Part shown: positions 1-8,412 of the stretch, one piece after another
Position numbering within the stretch: position 1 is the stretch's first letter
Layout: the number at the start of each line of letters is the position of its first letter
NCBI RefSeq assembly: GCF_041053105.1
Contig: NZ_CP163444.1
Span: 682,001 to 746,000, forward strand
Source of the DNA: Streptomyces sp. R44
GTDB lineage: Bacteria > Actinomycetota > Actinomycetes > Streptomycetales > Streptomycetaceae
Direction: 5' to 3'
DNA: 64,000 nt
The notes under the pieces: generated by a model
Databases searched by the model: none
Told to the model about the DNA's origin: nothing
What the model saw: only the letters and a program-made list of their open reading frames with translations
Translations under genes and position numbers: made by a program

Positions 1-147
1 GGTGTTCCACGGCTGCCCGCCGCGGGGTGCGCCTTCGCCCCTCGGTGTCCGCGCGCGGACGCCCTGTGCCGGGGTGAGGATCCCGGGACGAGGGCGTTCG
101 GGGGCCGGCTGGTGGCCTGCCATCACCCGGGGGAGGCGGCCGCGTGA
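1..147 (+). CDS. C-terminal end of a di/oligopeptide ABC transporter ATP-binding protein (DppD/OppD type), partial
   Basis: Frame 1 is open from the first base and ends in a TGA that overlaps the GTG of the next gene (GTGA). The 48 residues contain GCAFAPRCPRA, a downstream Cys, and VACHHPGEA just before the stop. This is the oligo_HPY tail found at the C-terminus of ATPases that energise dipeptide, oligopeptide or nickel import, with its conserved Cys residues. The ATPase core lies outside the window. The overlap with a second ATPase is the usual dppD-dppF order, so the permease and binding-protein genes are expected upstream. The substrate cannot be told. Confidence 0.85.
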   Translation, partial: GVPRLPAAGCAFAPRCPRADALCRGEDPGTRAFGGRLVACHHPGEAAA

Positions 148-836
148 GCGCCCTGCTCGACGTGCGGGACCTCGTCGTCCGGCGCGGGGCACGGACGGTC
201 CTGGACGGGGTGTCGTTCACGGTGGCGGCGGGGGAGGCCGTCGGCCTGGTGGGCCCGTCGGGGTGCGGGAAGTCGACGACGGCCGCGGCCGTGCTCGGGC
301 TGCTGCGGCCGGACGCCGGTTCGGTCCGCTTCGACGGGGTCGAGCTGACGGCGCTGCGGGAGCGGGAACTGCGGCCGCTGCGGCGCCGGTTCCAGCCGGT
401 GTTCCAGGATCCGTACGGTTCGCTCTCCCCCCGGCGCCGGATCCGCGAGCAGCTCGCCGAGCCCCTGCGACTGCACGGCCTGTGGTCGGCCGCGGAAGGA
501 CCCGCGCGGGTCGCGGAGCTCCTCGGGCTCGTGGGCCTGGACCCGGCGCTCGGGGCGCGGCTGCCGCACGAGCTGTCCGGCGGCCAGTGCCAGCGGGTGG
601 GCATCGCCCGGGCCCTGGCCGGCCGGCCGGAGCTCCTTGTGCTCGACGAGCCGACCTCGGCCCTCGACCCCACGGTGCGGGCGGGTGTCCTCAATCTCCT
701 GATGGACCTTCAGGACGACTTGGGGATCGGCCTGTTGTTCGTCTCCCACGACACGGCTACCGTGCGGCACCTCTGCCACCGCATGCTCACCCTGCGCGGA
801 GGACGGCTCACCGCCGAGGGGCGGGACGAGGCGTAG
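144..836 (+). CDS. Peptide/nickel-type ABC transporter ATP-binding protein (DppF-like), short form
   Basis: 230-residue ABC ATPase. Walker A GPSGCGKST is near residues 38-46, the Q-loop region reads QPVFQDPYGSLSP (typical of the DppF/OppF branch), the signature LSGGQCQRVGIARAL is near 148-162, and Walker B with D-loop is LLVLDEPTSALD. It would pair with the upstream ATPase in a membrane importer. The signature carries QCQ where QRQ or QKQ is usual. The protein ends soon after the H-loop (FVSHD) and lacks the oligo_HPY tail, so it is shorter than many DppF proteins. The GTG start overlaps the upstream stop by 4 bp, implying translational coupling. Confidence 0.9.
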   Translation: MSALLDVRDLVVRRGARTVLDGVSFTVAAGEAVGLVGPSGCGKSTTAAAVLGLLRPDAGSVRFDGVELTALRERELRPLRRRFQPVFQDPYGSLSPRRRIREQLAEPLRLHGLWSAAEGPARVAELLGLVGLDPALGARLPHELSGGQCQRVGIARALAGRPELLVLDEPTSALDPTVRAGVLNLLMDLQDDLGIGLLFVSHDTATVRHLCHRMLTLRGGRLTAEGRDEA

Positions 837-845
837 GGTCGTGTC

Positions 846-1244
846 ATGTCCAAGACCGAGATTGACCAGGTGACCGCCGAGTTCTACGGCGCGTTCGACA
901 ACCGGGGCGGCAAGGCACCCGACGTGGAGCGGATCCGGCGACTCGTCCTGCCCCAGGGGGTCATCGTCTGCACGGCGCCCACCTTCACCACGTACTCCGT
1001 GGAGGAGTTCGTCGTGCCGCGCGAGCGGCTGCTCTCCGACGGGCGGCTCGTCGAGTTCTCCGAGTGGGAGACCTCCGAGGAGACGCGGATCGAGGGCGAC
1101 ATCGCCTCGCGGTTCGGCACCTACGCCAAGTCCGGGGTCCTCGACGGGAAGCCCTACGGCGGGGAGGGCACCAAGACGATGCAGTTCGTCCGGACGCCGG
1201 AGGGCTGGCGGATCGCGGCCCTCTCCTGGTTCGACCACTCCTGA
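846..1244 (+). CDS. NTF2/SnoaL-like small protein
   Basis: 132 residues with the layout of a cone-shaped NTF2/SnoaL fold: an N-terminal helix (EIDQVTAEFYGAFDNR), a central strand pair, and a terminal segment FVRTPEGWRIAALSWFD that matches the last strands of DUF4440/SnoaL proteins. Such proteins bind or isomerise small ligands, or are catalytically silent. No substrate can be inferred. It starts 9 bp after the ABC ATPase but is probably functionally unrelated. A strong hairpin follows its stop. Confidence 0.75.
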   Translation: MSKTEIDQVTAEFYGAFDNRGGKAPDVERIRRLVLPQGVIVCTAPTFTTYSVEEFVVPRERLLSDGRLVEFSEWETSEETRIEGDIASRFGTYAKSGVLDGKPYGGEGTKTMQFVRTPEGWRIAALSWFDHS

Positions 1245-1252
1245 CCTGGACA

Positions 1253-1295
1253 CCGGCCCGTCGCCCCCTCCTGTACGGGGAGGGCGACGGGCCGG
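1253..1295. terminator. Bidirectional hairpin terminator
   Basis: Perfect 14-bp inverted repeat: left arm CCGGCCCGTCGCCC (1253-1266), right arm GGGCGACGGGCCGG (1282-1295). It lies between the convergent NTF2-like gene and secDF, and may pair further inside the loop with a bulge. Confidence 0.75.
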
Positions 1296-1300
1296 CTCCG

Positions 1301-3583
1301 TCAGACCACGGCGCCCGCGCGCCGGCGCGGCGCGGTCGCGGCCGGCGCCGGGTTGCGGGTCTCCAGGCCCACGGCCAGCGGCATCGCCGTGAACACCGTG
1401 GACGCCATGCCGAGCACGACGCCCGCCAGGAGCGCGACGGAGAAGTCCGTGAGCGAGTCCCCGCCCAGGACCGCGAGCGCCACCAGGACGAAGAGCGCCC
1501 CCATGCCGGTGTTGACCGTACGGGGCAGGGTCTGGGCGACGGCCCGGTCGGCGAGGTCCGCGAGCGGCACGCCCCCGCCCCTGCGGCGCAGCTCCCGCAA
1601 CCGGTCGAGGACGACCACGGAGTCGTTGACCGAGTAGCCGACGACGGTCAGCAGCGCGGCGAGGAAGACGCTGTCCACGGGCTTGCCCAGCCACGCGAAC
1701 AGGCCGACCACCAGCAGGACGTCCTGCGTCATCGCCGCCACGGCCGCCGTGGCGTACGTCCAGCGGAACCGCACCGTCAGGTACAGGAGTTGGGCCGCGA
1801 CCGCCAGGCCGAGCGCGAGGAGGGCGTGGGTGCGGAGCTCTCCGCCGAGGCTGGGGCCGATCAGGTCGTCGCGCTCCACCTCCACCGGGCCGGCGACCCG
1901 GGTGAGTGCCTCCCTCATCTCCCGCTGCTCGCCGTCACCGGTCTCCCGCACCCGCACCGAGACGTCGCTGTCGCCTGTCGTCTGCACGACGGCGTCGGGG
2001 AAGCCGGCGGCCGCGACGGCCGTACGGGCCGTGTCGGCGTCCACCGGGCGTTCGGCGGTGTACTGGACGACCCGGCCGCCGGTGAACTCGACGCCGAACT
2101 CCACTCCGCGCACGCCGATTCCGGCAAGGGCCACCAGCAGCAGCCCGGCGCAGCCGGTCAGCCAGCGGCGCCGGTGCCCCATCAGGCGCGGCACACGGCG
2201 GGTCAGCCGGGTCCGCAGCCGGCCGAGCGATGCCATGCCGGTCACGGCCGGCCGCCTGCGAACGGCGGGCAGGCCCAGCGTCAGGTCGGCGAGGAGCCGG
2301 GTGATCACCATCGCGGTGATCAGTGAGGTGAGGACACCGATCGCGAGCGTCACGCCGAAGCCCTTGACCGGTCCCGTGGCGAAGACGAACAGCAGTCCGG
2401 CCGCGAGCAGGGTGGTGATGTGGGAGTCCGCGACGGCACTCCACACCTTGCCGAACGCCGTCGCGACCGGCCGCCGCAGATCCCGTCCGGCGGACCGGCC
2501 GAGCAGGGCGTACTCCTCCCTGGCCCGTTCGAAGACCAGGACGTTCGCGTCCACGGCGATGCCGATGGCCAGGACGAAGCCGGCGAGACCGGGCAGCGTG
2601 AGGGTGGCTCCCACGGCGACGACGGCGGCGTACGAGATCAGTCCGTACAACAGGAGCGCGAGGGTGGCGAGGACGCCGAGGAGCCGGTACACCACCATCA
2701 CGAAGAGTCCCGTGCAGGCCAGGCCGATGGCGGCGGCCAGGGCGCTGGCGCGGATCGCCTCGGCGCCGAGCGTCGGGCCCACGGTGCTCTGCTCGACCGT
2801 CGTCACCGGCACGGGCAGCGCGCCGCCCTGCACGAGCGCCGCGAGGTCGCGCGCCTCCTGGGCGGAGAACCCGCCGGTGATCTGCGCGGAGCCGCCGCCG
2901 ATGCCCGCCCCACAGGGGACGCCGGCCTGCATGCCGGGTGCGGAGACGATCCGGTCGTCGAGGACGATCGCGACACGGCGCGCCGGGTCCGCAGGGGCGG
3001 CGCAGGCGGCGTCGCCGGTCAGCTTCGCCCAGCCGGCGGCCGCTCGGTCGCGGAAGACGAGGTCGACGGTCCAGCCGCGGCCGGTGGCCGTGTCGAGGAC
3101 GGCCTCGGCGCTCTTGACGCCGTCGCCGGTGAGGGCGGGTGCCGCGAGGGCGAGGAAGCTGCCGGGGGCGTCCGGGTCGGCCAGGACGCGCGTCCCGCCG
3201 GCGGCCGCCGGTCGGGCCGGTCCCTGTGCCGTGCCGGTGACGGCGTGGAAGGTGAGCTGCGCCGTACGGCCGATGGTCTCGGCCGCCTGGCGCGGGTCGC
3301 GCAGGCCGGGCAGTTCGACGACGATGCGGCGCTCGCCGGAGCGGGCGAGGGAGGGTTCCGCGACACCGAGGCCGTCCACCCGCTTGCGGAGCACCTCCAG
3401 GGCGCGGTCGGTGGCGGCGGCGTCGGCGCGGACGGTGGGGCCGTGCTCGGTCTGCAGGACGATGCGGGTGCCGCCGCGGAGGTCGAGTCCGAGGCGGGGC
3501 GGGGTGGTCAGGGTGATCCAGAGGGAGAGCGCGACGACGGCGAGCGCGAGGAGCGCGCGCCGGAGCGAGGCACGAGAGGACAT
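1301..3583 (-). CDS. secDF: Protein translocase SecDF fusion
   Basis: 760 residues joining SecD and SecF in one chain. The SecD half has an N-terminal membrane segment, the LGLDLRGG motif (residues 31-38), a long extracytoplasmic domain, and the membrane motif AIGIAVDANVLVFERA. The SecF half begins around residue 450 and contains VEFTGG and SVNDSVVVLDRLREL. The proton-driven SecDF assists late steps of Sec export. Streptomyces usually also carry separate secD and secF genes, so this is probably the additional fused copy. ATG start with GGAG about 7 bases upstream. Confidence 0.93.
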   Translation of the reverse strand: MSSRASLRRALLALAVVALSLWITLTTPPRLGLDLRGGTRIVLQTEHGPTVRADAAATDRALEVLRKRVDGLGVAEPSLARSGERRIVVELPGLRDPRQAAETIGRTAQLTFHAVTGTAQGPARPAAAGGTRVLADPDAPGSFLALAAPALTGDGVKSAEAVLDTATGRGWTVDLVFRDRAAAGWAKLTGDAACAAPADPARRVAIVLDDRIVSAPGMQAGVPCGAGIGGGSAQITGGFSAQEARDLAALVQGGALPVPVTTVEQSTVGPTLGAEAIRASALAAAIGLACTGLFVMVVYRLLGVLATLALLLYGLISYAAVVAVGATLTLPGLAGFVLAIGIAVDANVLVFERAREEYALLGRSAGRDLRRPVATAFGKVWSAVADSHITTLLAAGLLFVFATGPVKGFGVTLAIGVLTSLITAMVITRLLADLTLGLPAVRRRPAVTGMASLGRLRTRLTRRVPRLMGHRRRWLTGCAGLLLVALAGIGVRGVEFGVEFTGGRVVQYTAERPVDADTARTAVAAAGFPDAVVQTTGDSDVSVRVRETGDGEQREMREALTRVAGPVEVERDDLIGPSLGGELRTHALLALGLAVAAQLLYLTVRFRWTYATAAVAAMTQDVLLVVGLFAWLGKPVDSVFLAALLTVVGYSVNDSVVVLDRLRELRRRGGGVPLADLADRAVAQTLPRTVNTGMGALFVLVALAVLGGDSLTDFSVALLAGVVLGMASTVFTAMPLAVGLETRNPAPAATAPRRRAGAVV

Positions 3584-3724
3584 GGGTTCTCCACGGGCGT
3601 GCGCACGGCTCGGCGGGCGCCGCCTCTGCGGGACGGCGCCCGCTGTCCGTGCGGGGCGTTCGGTCGGATGCGCGTCGGGGCCGGGCCGTGGACATGCCGA
3701 AGGACCGGACGGCGACGCGGGACG

Positions 3725-4177
3725 TCAGCTGTGCCGGGTGGAGGGTGGTCCGCGCGACTCACGCGGGCGACGGGGGCCGCCGGGCGGCGCGCGCTCACGG
3801 CGCGGGTCGCCTTCGAGGAGACCGCGCGCCGGTACGGAGACGTCGACGGGCGCGGCGGCCGGGGCGGCGGGTGCCGCCGGGAACCGCACGGGGTTCTCGA
3901 CGGCGGCCGGAAGCCCGACGACTGCGGCGGGCGCGAGACGCGGCTCGGCCGAGTCGGCGCGCGGGGCGGCGGGCGAGGGGCTTCGGGGGCTGGTGCCCGC
4001 GGTGAATGCCGCGGGGCCCTGCGGTGCGGTCGTCGACGTCGGGGCGCCCTGCGGGGCGGCGGTCGACGTCGGGGCGCCCTGCGGCGGCACCGGGGATGCC
4101 GGGACCAGTAGGAAGGACCAGAGTACGCAGAGGATCGCGGGCACGAGGGCCGCGATTCGACGCACCGGACGCCCCAC
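3725..4177 (-). CDS. Proline/alanine-rich membrane or secreted protein of unknown function
   Basis: About 150 residues. A basic start (GRPVRR) is followed by one hydrophobic segment (IAALVPAILCVLWSFLLVPA), then low-complexity Pro/Ala/Thr-rich sequence with two near-identical APQGAPTST units. I prefer the GTG at 4177, which has a GGGAGGGG Shine-Dalgarno-like stretch ahead, over the GTG at 4192. It lies upstream of secDF on the same strand with a 141-bp gap. I recognise no family. The composition could also arise by chance in such GC-rich DNA, so this is a moderate call. Confidence 0.45.
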   Translation of the reverse strand: MGRPVRRIAALVPAILCVLWSFLLVPASPVPPQGAPTSTAAPQGAPTSTTAPQGPAAFTAGTSPRSPSPAAPRADSAEPRLAPAAVVGLPAAVENPVRFPAAPAAPAAAPVDVSVPARGLLEGDPRRERAPPGGPRRPRESRGPPSTRHS

Positions 4178-4275
4178 CGTCCCCTCCCCCACCCCTGGTC
4201 GCCGCCCTGTCAGGACTCAGCGTAGACGGGGCTCATGACGACGCGGTACCCGGTACGCACGGCGGTTGAGTACGG

Positions 4276-5031
4276 ATGCTCATGTCCGGTCCTCGGGGTC
4301 CCCGGACGATGGTTCCGTCATCGTTCCGCCTCGGCTCCAGGGGGCCTTCCGTGCTCAGCCGTCTCGCCGCCCACGTCGTCCCGTTCTTCGGACGACTGAC
4401 CGTCACCTCGGACCCCGGGGCCCGGTTCGCGCCGGGCAGCATCCTCGTCGTGAACCACACCTCGCCGGCCGACCCGGCGCTCGTGCTCGCCGCGCTGCGC
4501 AGACGACTCGCCGTCGAGCCGGTCCTCCTCGCCACCTCGGGGCTCTGGCGGGTCCCGCTGCTCGGCCGGGCGCTGACCCGCGAGGGTCATGTGCCCGTCC
4601 ACCGCAACTCGGCGCGCGCCGCGGCGGCCCTGGACCACGCGGCGGTGGCGCTCGCCTCGGGACGGCACGTGATGCTGTACGCGGAGGGGCGCATCCCGCC
4701 GCGCCGGGACGCCGCCGAGAACCCGCCGGAGATGTTCCGTACCGGACTCGCGCGGCTCGCGCGGGCGACGGGTGCGCCGGTCGTGCCGATCGGCCAGGCG
4801 GGTGCCCGGCGGATCACCTCGGGCGGGCGGGCGAAGCAGCTCGCCGGAGTGCTCACCGCGCCCGTCCGCCGGCCGGGCCTGCACGTCCACATCGGTGCGC
4901 CGCTGTATCTGCCCGACGACGTGGCCGCGGCGACGGAGCTGGCGCACGGCGCCGTGACCGAGGCGTGGCGGACGGCGGCGGCCGCCCTGGGCGAACCGGC
5001 GGCTCTCGGCGGCGGGGGGACGACCGGCTGA
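4276..5031 (+). CDS. 1-acyl-sn-glycerol-3-phosphate acyltransferase family protein (PlsC-like)
   Basis: 251 residues with the acyltransferase HX4D motif HTSPAD (residues 61-66) preceded by hydrophobic SILVVN, and a second block YAEGRIPP corresponding to the EGxR substrate-binding motif. VVPIGQAGARR matches the later conserved block. The family transfers acyl groups to lysophospholipids at the membrane. The start is uncertain: ATG at 4276 gives the longest form, ATG at 4309 is possible, and GTG at 4351 has an AGGGGG stretch upstream and would begin directly at the conserved LSRLAAHVVPFFGRL. Confidence 0.85.
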   Translation: MLMSGPRGPRTMVPSSFRLGSRGPSVLSRLAAHVVPFFGRLTVTSDPGARFAPGSILVVNHTSPADPALVLAALRRRLAVEPVLLATSGLWRVPLLGRALTREGHVPVHRNSARAAAALDHAAVALASGRHVMLYAEGRIPPRRDAAENPPEMFRTGLARLARATGAPVVPIGQAGARRITSGGRAKQLAGVLTAPVRRPGLHVHIGAPLYLPDDVAAATELAHGAVTEAWRTAAAALGEPAALGGGGTTG

Positions 5032-5045
5032 TTCCGGGGCCTCGG

Positions 5046-5438
5046 TCAGGCGGCCCGCGCCTCCTCGTCCGCGTCCGCCAGCCAGAACAGCAGCGGGGAG
5101 AGGGCGAGTTCGAGGGCGGCCAGCGCGAGCTGGAACCAGTGCGGCCGGCCCTCGACGGCGAGGGACAGCAGTCTCCCGAGCGCTCCCAGCAGGAACACGG
5201 CGGTGAGACCGCGTACGGCCGCGGCGGGGATCGGTGACCGTCTCGCCGCCCAGAGCCAGGCGAGGCCGTAGCCGGCGAAGATCGCGCCGAAGAACCGTCC
5301 GAGGCTGTCGACGGTCGCACCGGCCGACTCGGCCCCCGGAATCGCGGCGTTGCCGGCCAGGACGTGGAGGAGTCCGATGGCCACGCAGGCGTAGCCCATG
5401 GTCAGGGCGAGCCCCCGAAGCGCCTTGGCTCTGCTCAT
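5046..5438 (-). CDS. DUF4345-like four-helix membrane protein
   Basis: About 130 residues with four hydrophobic segments. The first contains GYACVAIGLLHVL and the second region DSLGRFFGAIFAGYGLAWLW, resembling DUF4345 proteins. Function is unknown. The ATG at 5438 has GGGGG roughly 9 bases upstream and is preferred; ATG at 5453 would add five residues. It diverges from a TetR gene, and the palindrome between them suggests that the TetR protein represses it. Confidence 0.75.
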   Translation of the reverse strand: MSRAKALRGLALTMGYACVAIGLLHVLAGNAAIPGAESAGATVDSLGRFFGAIFAGYGLAWLWAARRSPIPAAAVRGLTAVFLLGALGRLLSLAVEGRPHWFQLALAALELALSPLLFWLADADEEARAA

Positions 5439-5499
5439 GTCCGCGACCCCCATCAGTAGACACGCATCTAGTAGTGGTGCGCGTGCCAGCGTACGGCCG

Positions 5500-5523
5500 C
5501 TTACTGGACACCTGTCAAGTAAG
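5500..5523. promoter_or_regulatory. TetR operator palindrome in a divergent promoter
   Basis: 24-bp inverted repeat: CTTACTGGACA, CC, TGTCAAGTAAG, with one mismatch between arms. On the minus strand it contains a TTGACA-like -35 facing the DUF4345 gene. It ends 8 bp before the TetR GTG, so binding would block both genes. Confidence 0.7.
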
Positions 5524-5531
5524 CTGGTGGC

Positions 5532-6140
5532 GTGCCTCCCCGCAGACGCCTCAGCCCCTCCGACCGCCGCGCCCAGCTCCTGGACGTCGCCGCCCGGCTC
5601 TTCGCGGCGCTGCCGTACGACCAGGTGCTGATGGAGGAGGTCGCCGAGCGGGCCGGGGTCTCCCGCGCCCTGCTCTACCAGCACTTCCCCAGCAAGCGGG
5701 ATCTCTTCGCCGCCCTCTACCAGGAGGTCTCCGAGCAGCTGCTGGCGAAGACGCGGCTCGACCCGGCCGACACCCTGGTCGAGCAGCTGACGCAGGGCCT
5801 CGACGCGCACATCGACTACTTCGCGGAGAACCGCCACACCGTTCTCGCGGCCAACCGCGTCCTGGCCGGGGACCGGCTCGTCCAGACGATCATCGACGGT
5901 GAACTCGACGTCCTGCGCGAGCGGTTGCTCGGCGCGCTGCCCCTCGCCGACGACCCGACCCGGGCGGCCGTGTCGGGGGTCCTGAAGAGCTGGCTGGTCT
6001 TCGTGCAGGTGCTGTGCGTGGACTGGCTGACCCACGAGACCTGTACCCGCACCGAGCTGCGCGACGTGTGCGTCGGAGCGGTCGTGGGCGCCCTGCGGCC
6101 CCTCCTCGACGAGGACCCGGCGCCGGACTGGCCCCGCTGA
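5532..6140 (+). CDS. TetR/AcrR family transcriptional regulator
   Basis: 202 residues. An N-terminal three-helix DNA-binding domain (about residues 10-60) includes VAERAGVSRALLYQHFPSKRDLFAA, the classic TetR recognition helix region. The C-terminal ligand-binding domain is all-helical. The gene is divergent from the DUF4345 membrane protein and its GTG lies directly behind a 24-bp palindrome, so autoregulation is likely. The ligand is unknown. Confidence 0.92.
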   Translation: MPPRRRLSPSDRRAQLLDVAARLFAALPYDQVLMEEVAERAGVSRALLYQHFPSKRDLFAALYQEVSEQLLAKTRLDPADTLVEQLTQGLDAHIDYFAENRHTVLAANRVLAGDRLVQTIIDGELDVLRERLLGALPLADDPTRAAVSGVLKSWLVFVQVLCVDWLTHETCTRTELRDVCVGAVVGALRPLLDEDPAPDWPR

Positions 6141-6165
6141 CCACGGGGCGCACCCGCGCCGCCCG

Positions 6166-7089
6166 TCAGAAGACCGAGAGTCCCGTGATCGTCGTGAACC
6201 GGTCGAGTGCCGTCACGCCCGCCACCGAGTTGCCCCGGCTGTCCAGGCCCGGGCTCCACACGCACAGGGTGCAGCGGCCCGGGACGACGGCCACGACCGC
6301 CCCTCCGACGCCGCTCTTGCCGGGGAGCCCGACGCGGTAGGCGAAGTCCCCGGCCGCGTCGTAGGTGCCGCAGGTCAGCATGACGGCGTTGACCTGCTTG
6401 GCCTGACTGCGGGTCAGCAGGCGGCTGCCGTCGGCGCGGAGCCCGTGCCGGGCCAGGAAGCCGGTGGCGAGGGCCAGGTCGCCGCAGGAGGCCTCCAGGG
6501 AGCACTGGCGGAAGTACTCGCGGAGCAGGTCGGGGACGGGGCCCGTGATGTTGCCGTACGAGGCCATGAAGTGGGCGAGGGCCGCGTTGCGGTCGCCGTG
6601 GGACGCTTCGGAGGCGGCGACGCCGGCGTCGAAGGCGAGGTCCGGGTTGCCGCTCTCGGCCCGCAGGAAGTCGAGCAGGGTTCCGGAGGCGTCGCCGGTC
6701 AGGCGGTGCAGCCGGTCGGTCACCACGAGGGCGCCCGCGTTGATGAAGGGGTTGCGCGGGATGCCGTGTTCGTACTCCAGCTGCACGAGGGAGTTGAACG
6801 GGTCGCCGGACGGTTCCCGGCCGACGTGCGCCCAGAGGGCGTCGCCCTCCCCGGCGAGGGCGAGCGCGAGGGTGAAGACCTTGGTGACGGACTGCGTGGA
6901 GAACGGGCGCCGCCAGTCCCCGACTCCGTAGACCGTGCCGTCGAGTTCCGCCACGGCCATGCCGAAGTCGCGCGGGTCGCCCGCCGCGAGGGCCGGGATG
7001 TAGTCGGCCGGGGTACCGCGGTCGGTGAGTTCGGCGAGCTCCTCGGCGATGCGGTCGAGGACGGGCTGGAAGGAGGTGCTCGCGGTCAC
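6166..7089 (-). CDS. glsA: Glutaminase A
   Basis: 307 residues. Hydrolyses L-glutamine to glutamate and ammonia. The serine-dependent catalytic motif SVTK is at residues 67-70 in FSTQSVTKVFTL. Other family blocks visible are NPFINAGALV, ASYGNITGP and the C-terminal GLPGKSGVGG. The length is normal. The GTG start overlaps the stop of the upstream acyl-CoA hydrolase gene by 4 bp, so the two are coupled. The metabolic reason for the pairing is not obvious. Confidence 0.95.
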   Translation of the reverse strand: MTASTSFQPVLDRIAEELAELTDRGTPADYIPALAAGDPRDFGMAVAELDGTVYGVGDWRRPFSTQSVTKVFTLALALAGEGDALWAHVGREPSGDPFNSLVQLEYEHGIPRNPFINAGALVVTDRLHRLTGDASGTLLDFLRAESGNPDLAFDAGVAASEASHGDRNAALAHFMASYGNITGPVPDLLREYFRQCSLEASCGDLALATGFLARHGLRADGSRLLTRSQAKQVNAVMLTCGTYDAAGDFAYRVGLPGKSGVGGAVVAVVPGRCTLCVWSPGLDSRGNSVAGVTALDRFTTITGLSVF

Positions 7090-8150
7090 ACGCCACCCCG
7101 CGGCGCGAGGCCGAGGTCGCCGCCGTCCGGCACGGCGAAGTAGCGGGCGACGTCGGCCTCCGTGACCTCGGCGAGGGTCGCCGGGGTCCAGTGGGGGTCG
7201 CGGTCCTTGTCGACGACCTGGGCGCGGATGCCCTCGACGAGGTCGGGGGTGGTGAGGGCCGCGCAGGAGACGCGGTACTCCAGGTCGAGGACCTCCTCCA
7301 GGCCGGGGAGGGCGCGGGAGCGGCGGAGGGTGGCCAGGGTCGCCTTGAGGGCGGCCGGGGACCGCGTGAGGAGGGTCTCCGCGGTCTCCTTGGCGGTGGG
7401 CACGCCGGTGTCGAAGAGGCGCTCGACGATCTCCTCGACGGTCGGGGCGGTGTAGCAGGCGTCGATCCACTCCCGGTGCTCGGCGAGGACGCCCTCAGGC
7501 GGCGCGACGGCGTGGCGGGCGAGGGCCTCCTGCGCCGGCAGCTCCGTCAGATCACGGGTCAGCGCGGGGAGTTCGGCGGAGGGTACGAAGGCGTCGGCGA
7601 GGCCCGTGAGGATCGCGTCGGCGGCGCCGATGTGGCCGCCGGTGAGGGCGAGGTGGGTGCCGAGCTCGCCGGGGGCGCGGCCGAGGAGATACGTTCCGCC
7701 GACGTCGGGGACGAAGCCGATGCCGGTCTCGGGCATGGCGACCCGGGAGCGTTCGGTGACGACGCGGACGGAGCCGTGCGCGGAGACGCCGACGCCGCCG
7801 CCCATCACGATGCCGTCCATGAGGGCGACGTAGGGCTTCGGGTAGCGGGAGATGCGGGCGTTGAGCCGGTACTCGTCCCGCCAGAACGCCGCGGAGGCGG
7901 AGCCCCCGGCGCGTGCGTCGTCGTGGATGGCGCGGATGTCGCCGCCGGCGCAGAGGCCTCGCTCCCCGGCGCCTTCGATGACGACCGTGGTGACGGCCGG
8001 ATCGTGCTCCCAGGCGGTGAGGGCGTCGTCGACGGCGAGGACCATGGCGTGGGTGAGCGCGTTGATGGCGCGGGGCCGGTTCAGGGTGATGAACCCGGCG
8101 CGGCCCTCCGTCCGGAGGAGCACGTCGGGGGTTCCGGTCGGCACGGTCAC
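7086..8150 (-). CDS. 3-hydroxyisobutyryl-CoA hydrolase (enoyl-CoA hydratase/isomerase family)
   Basis: 354 residues of the crotonase fold. Oxyanion-hole blocks are GLCAGGDIRAIHDDARAG and MDGIVMGGGVGVSAHG. MPETGIGFVPDVGGTYLL is characteristic of the HIBCH subfamily rather than true hydratases, and the C-terminal HIBCH extension is present. It would hydrolyse 3-hydroxyisobutyryl-CoA in valine breakdown. The GTG at 8150 is chosen because GAAGGGA lies about 6 bases upstream. A plain enoyl-CoA hydratase is the alternative. Its stop overlaps the glutaminase start. Confidence 0.9.
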   Translation of the reverse strand: MTVPTGTPDVLLRTEGRAGFITLNRPRAINALTHAMVLAVDDALTAWEHDPAVTTVVIEGAGERGLCAGGDIRAIHDDARAGGSASAAFWRDEYRLNARISRYPKPYVALMDGIVMGGGVGVSAHGSVRVVTERSRVAMPETGIGFVPDVGGTYLLGRAPGELGTHLALTGGHIGAADAILTGLADAFVPSAELPALTRDLTELPAQEALARHAVAPPEGVLAEHREWIDACYTAPTVEEIVERLFDTGVPTAKETAETLLTRSPAALKATLATLRRSRALPGLEEVLDLEYRVSCAALTTPDLVEGIRAQVVDKDRDPHWTPATLAEVTEADVARYFAVPDGGDLGLAPRGGV

Positions 8151-8231
8151 TCGGTCCCTTCGGGTGGCACGACACTGTGTCCCGGCCACCGTACCGGGAC
8201 GCGTCGCACCCTCCGGAGCGGGGTGGAGGGG

Positions 8232-8326
8232 CGGGAAGGACTCATCCGCTTCTCGCGGATCCTGATTGCACGGTGCGCGGTCCGGTGACGGCCGCTACTC
8301 CGCGTCCTCACACCGAGTCCTTCCCG
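8232..8326. repeat. Nested inverted repeats in an intergenic region
   Basis: A perfect 12-bp inverted repeat, CGGGAAGGACTC (8232-8243) and GAGTCCTTCCCG (8315-8326), encloses a 71-bp loop. Right inside the left arm is a second perfect hairpin: ATCCGC, TTCTC, GCGGAT (8244-8260). It lies upstream of the acyl-CoA hydrolase gene. The 8151-8412 gap holds no gene that I can support. Confidence 0.55.
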
Positions 8327-8373
8327 TCACCTCCATGGAACCACCGGTGGGACGGCGGCGCGAGCGCCGGTCA

Positions 8374-8404
8374 CGGGACGTGGTCACGGGGTGACCACGT
8401 CCCG
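8374..8404 (-). terminator. Hairpin terminator downstream of the acetyltransferase gene
   Basis: Perfect 14-bp stem CGGGACGTGGTCAC / GTGACCACGTCCCG with a GGG loop, 9 bp past the stop of the minus-strand acetyltransferase gene. Confidence 0.75.
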
Positions 8405-8412
8405 CCCCGGCC

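Noticed and set aside
123..1694. Long minus-strand open frame over the ABC ATPase, NTF2-like gene and secDF end
   Set aside because: Shadow of real genes in GC-rich DNA; Arg/Gly/Pro-rich composition and no motif.
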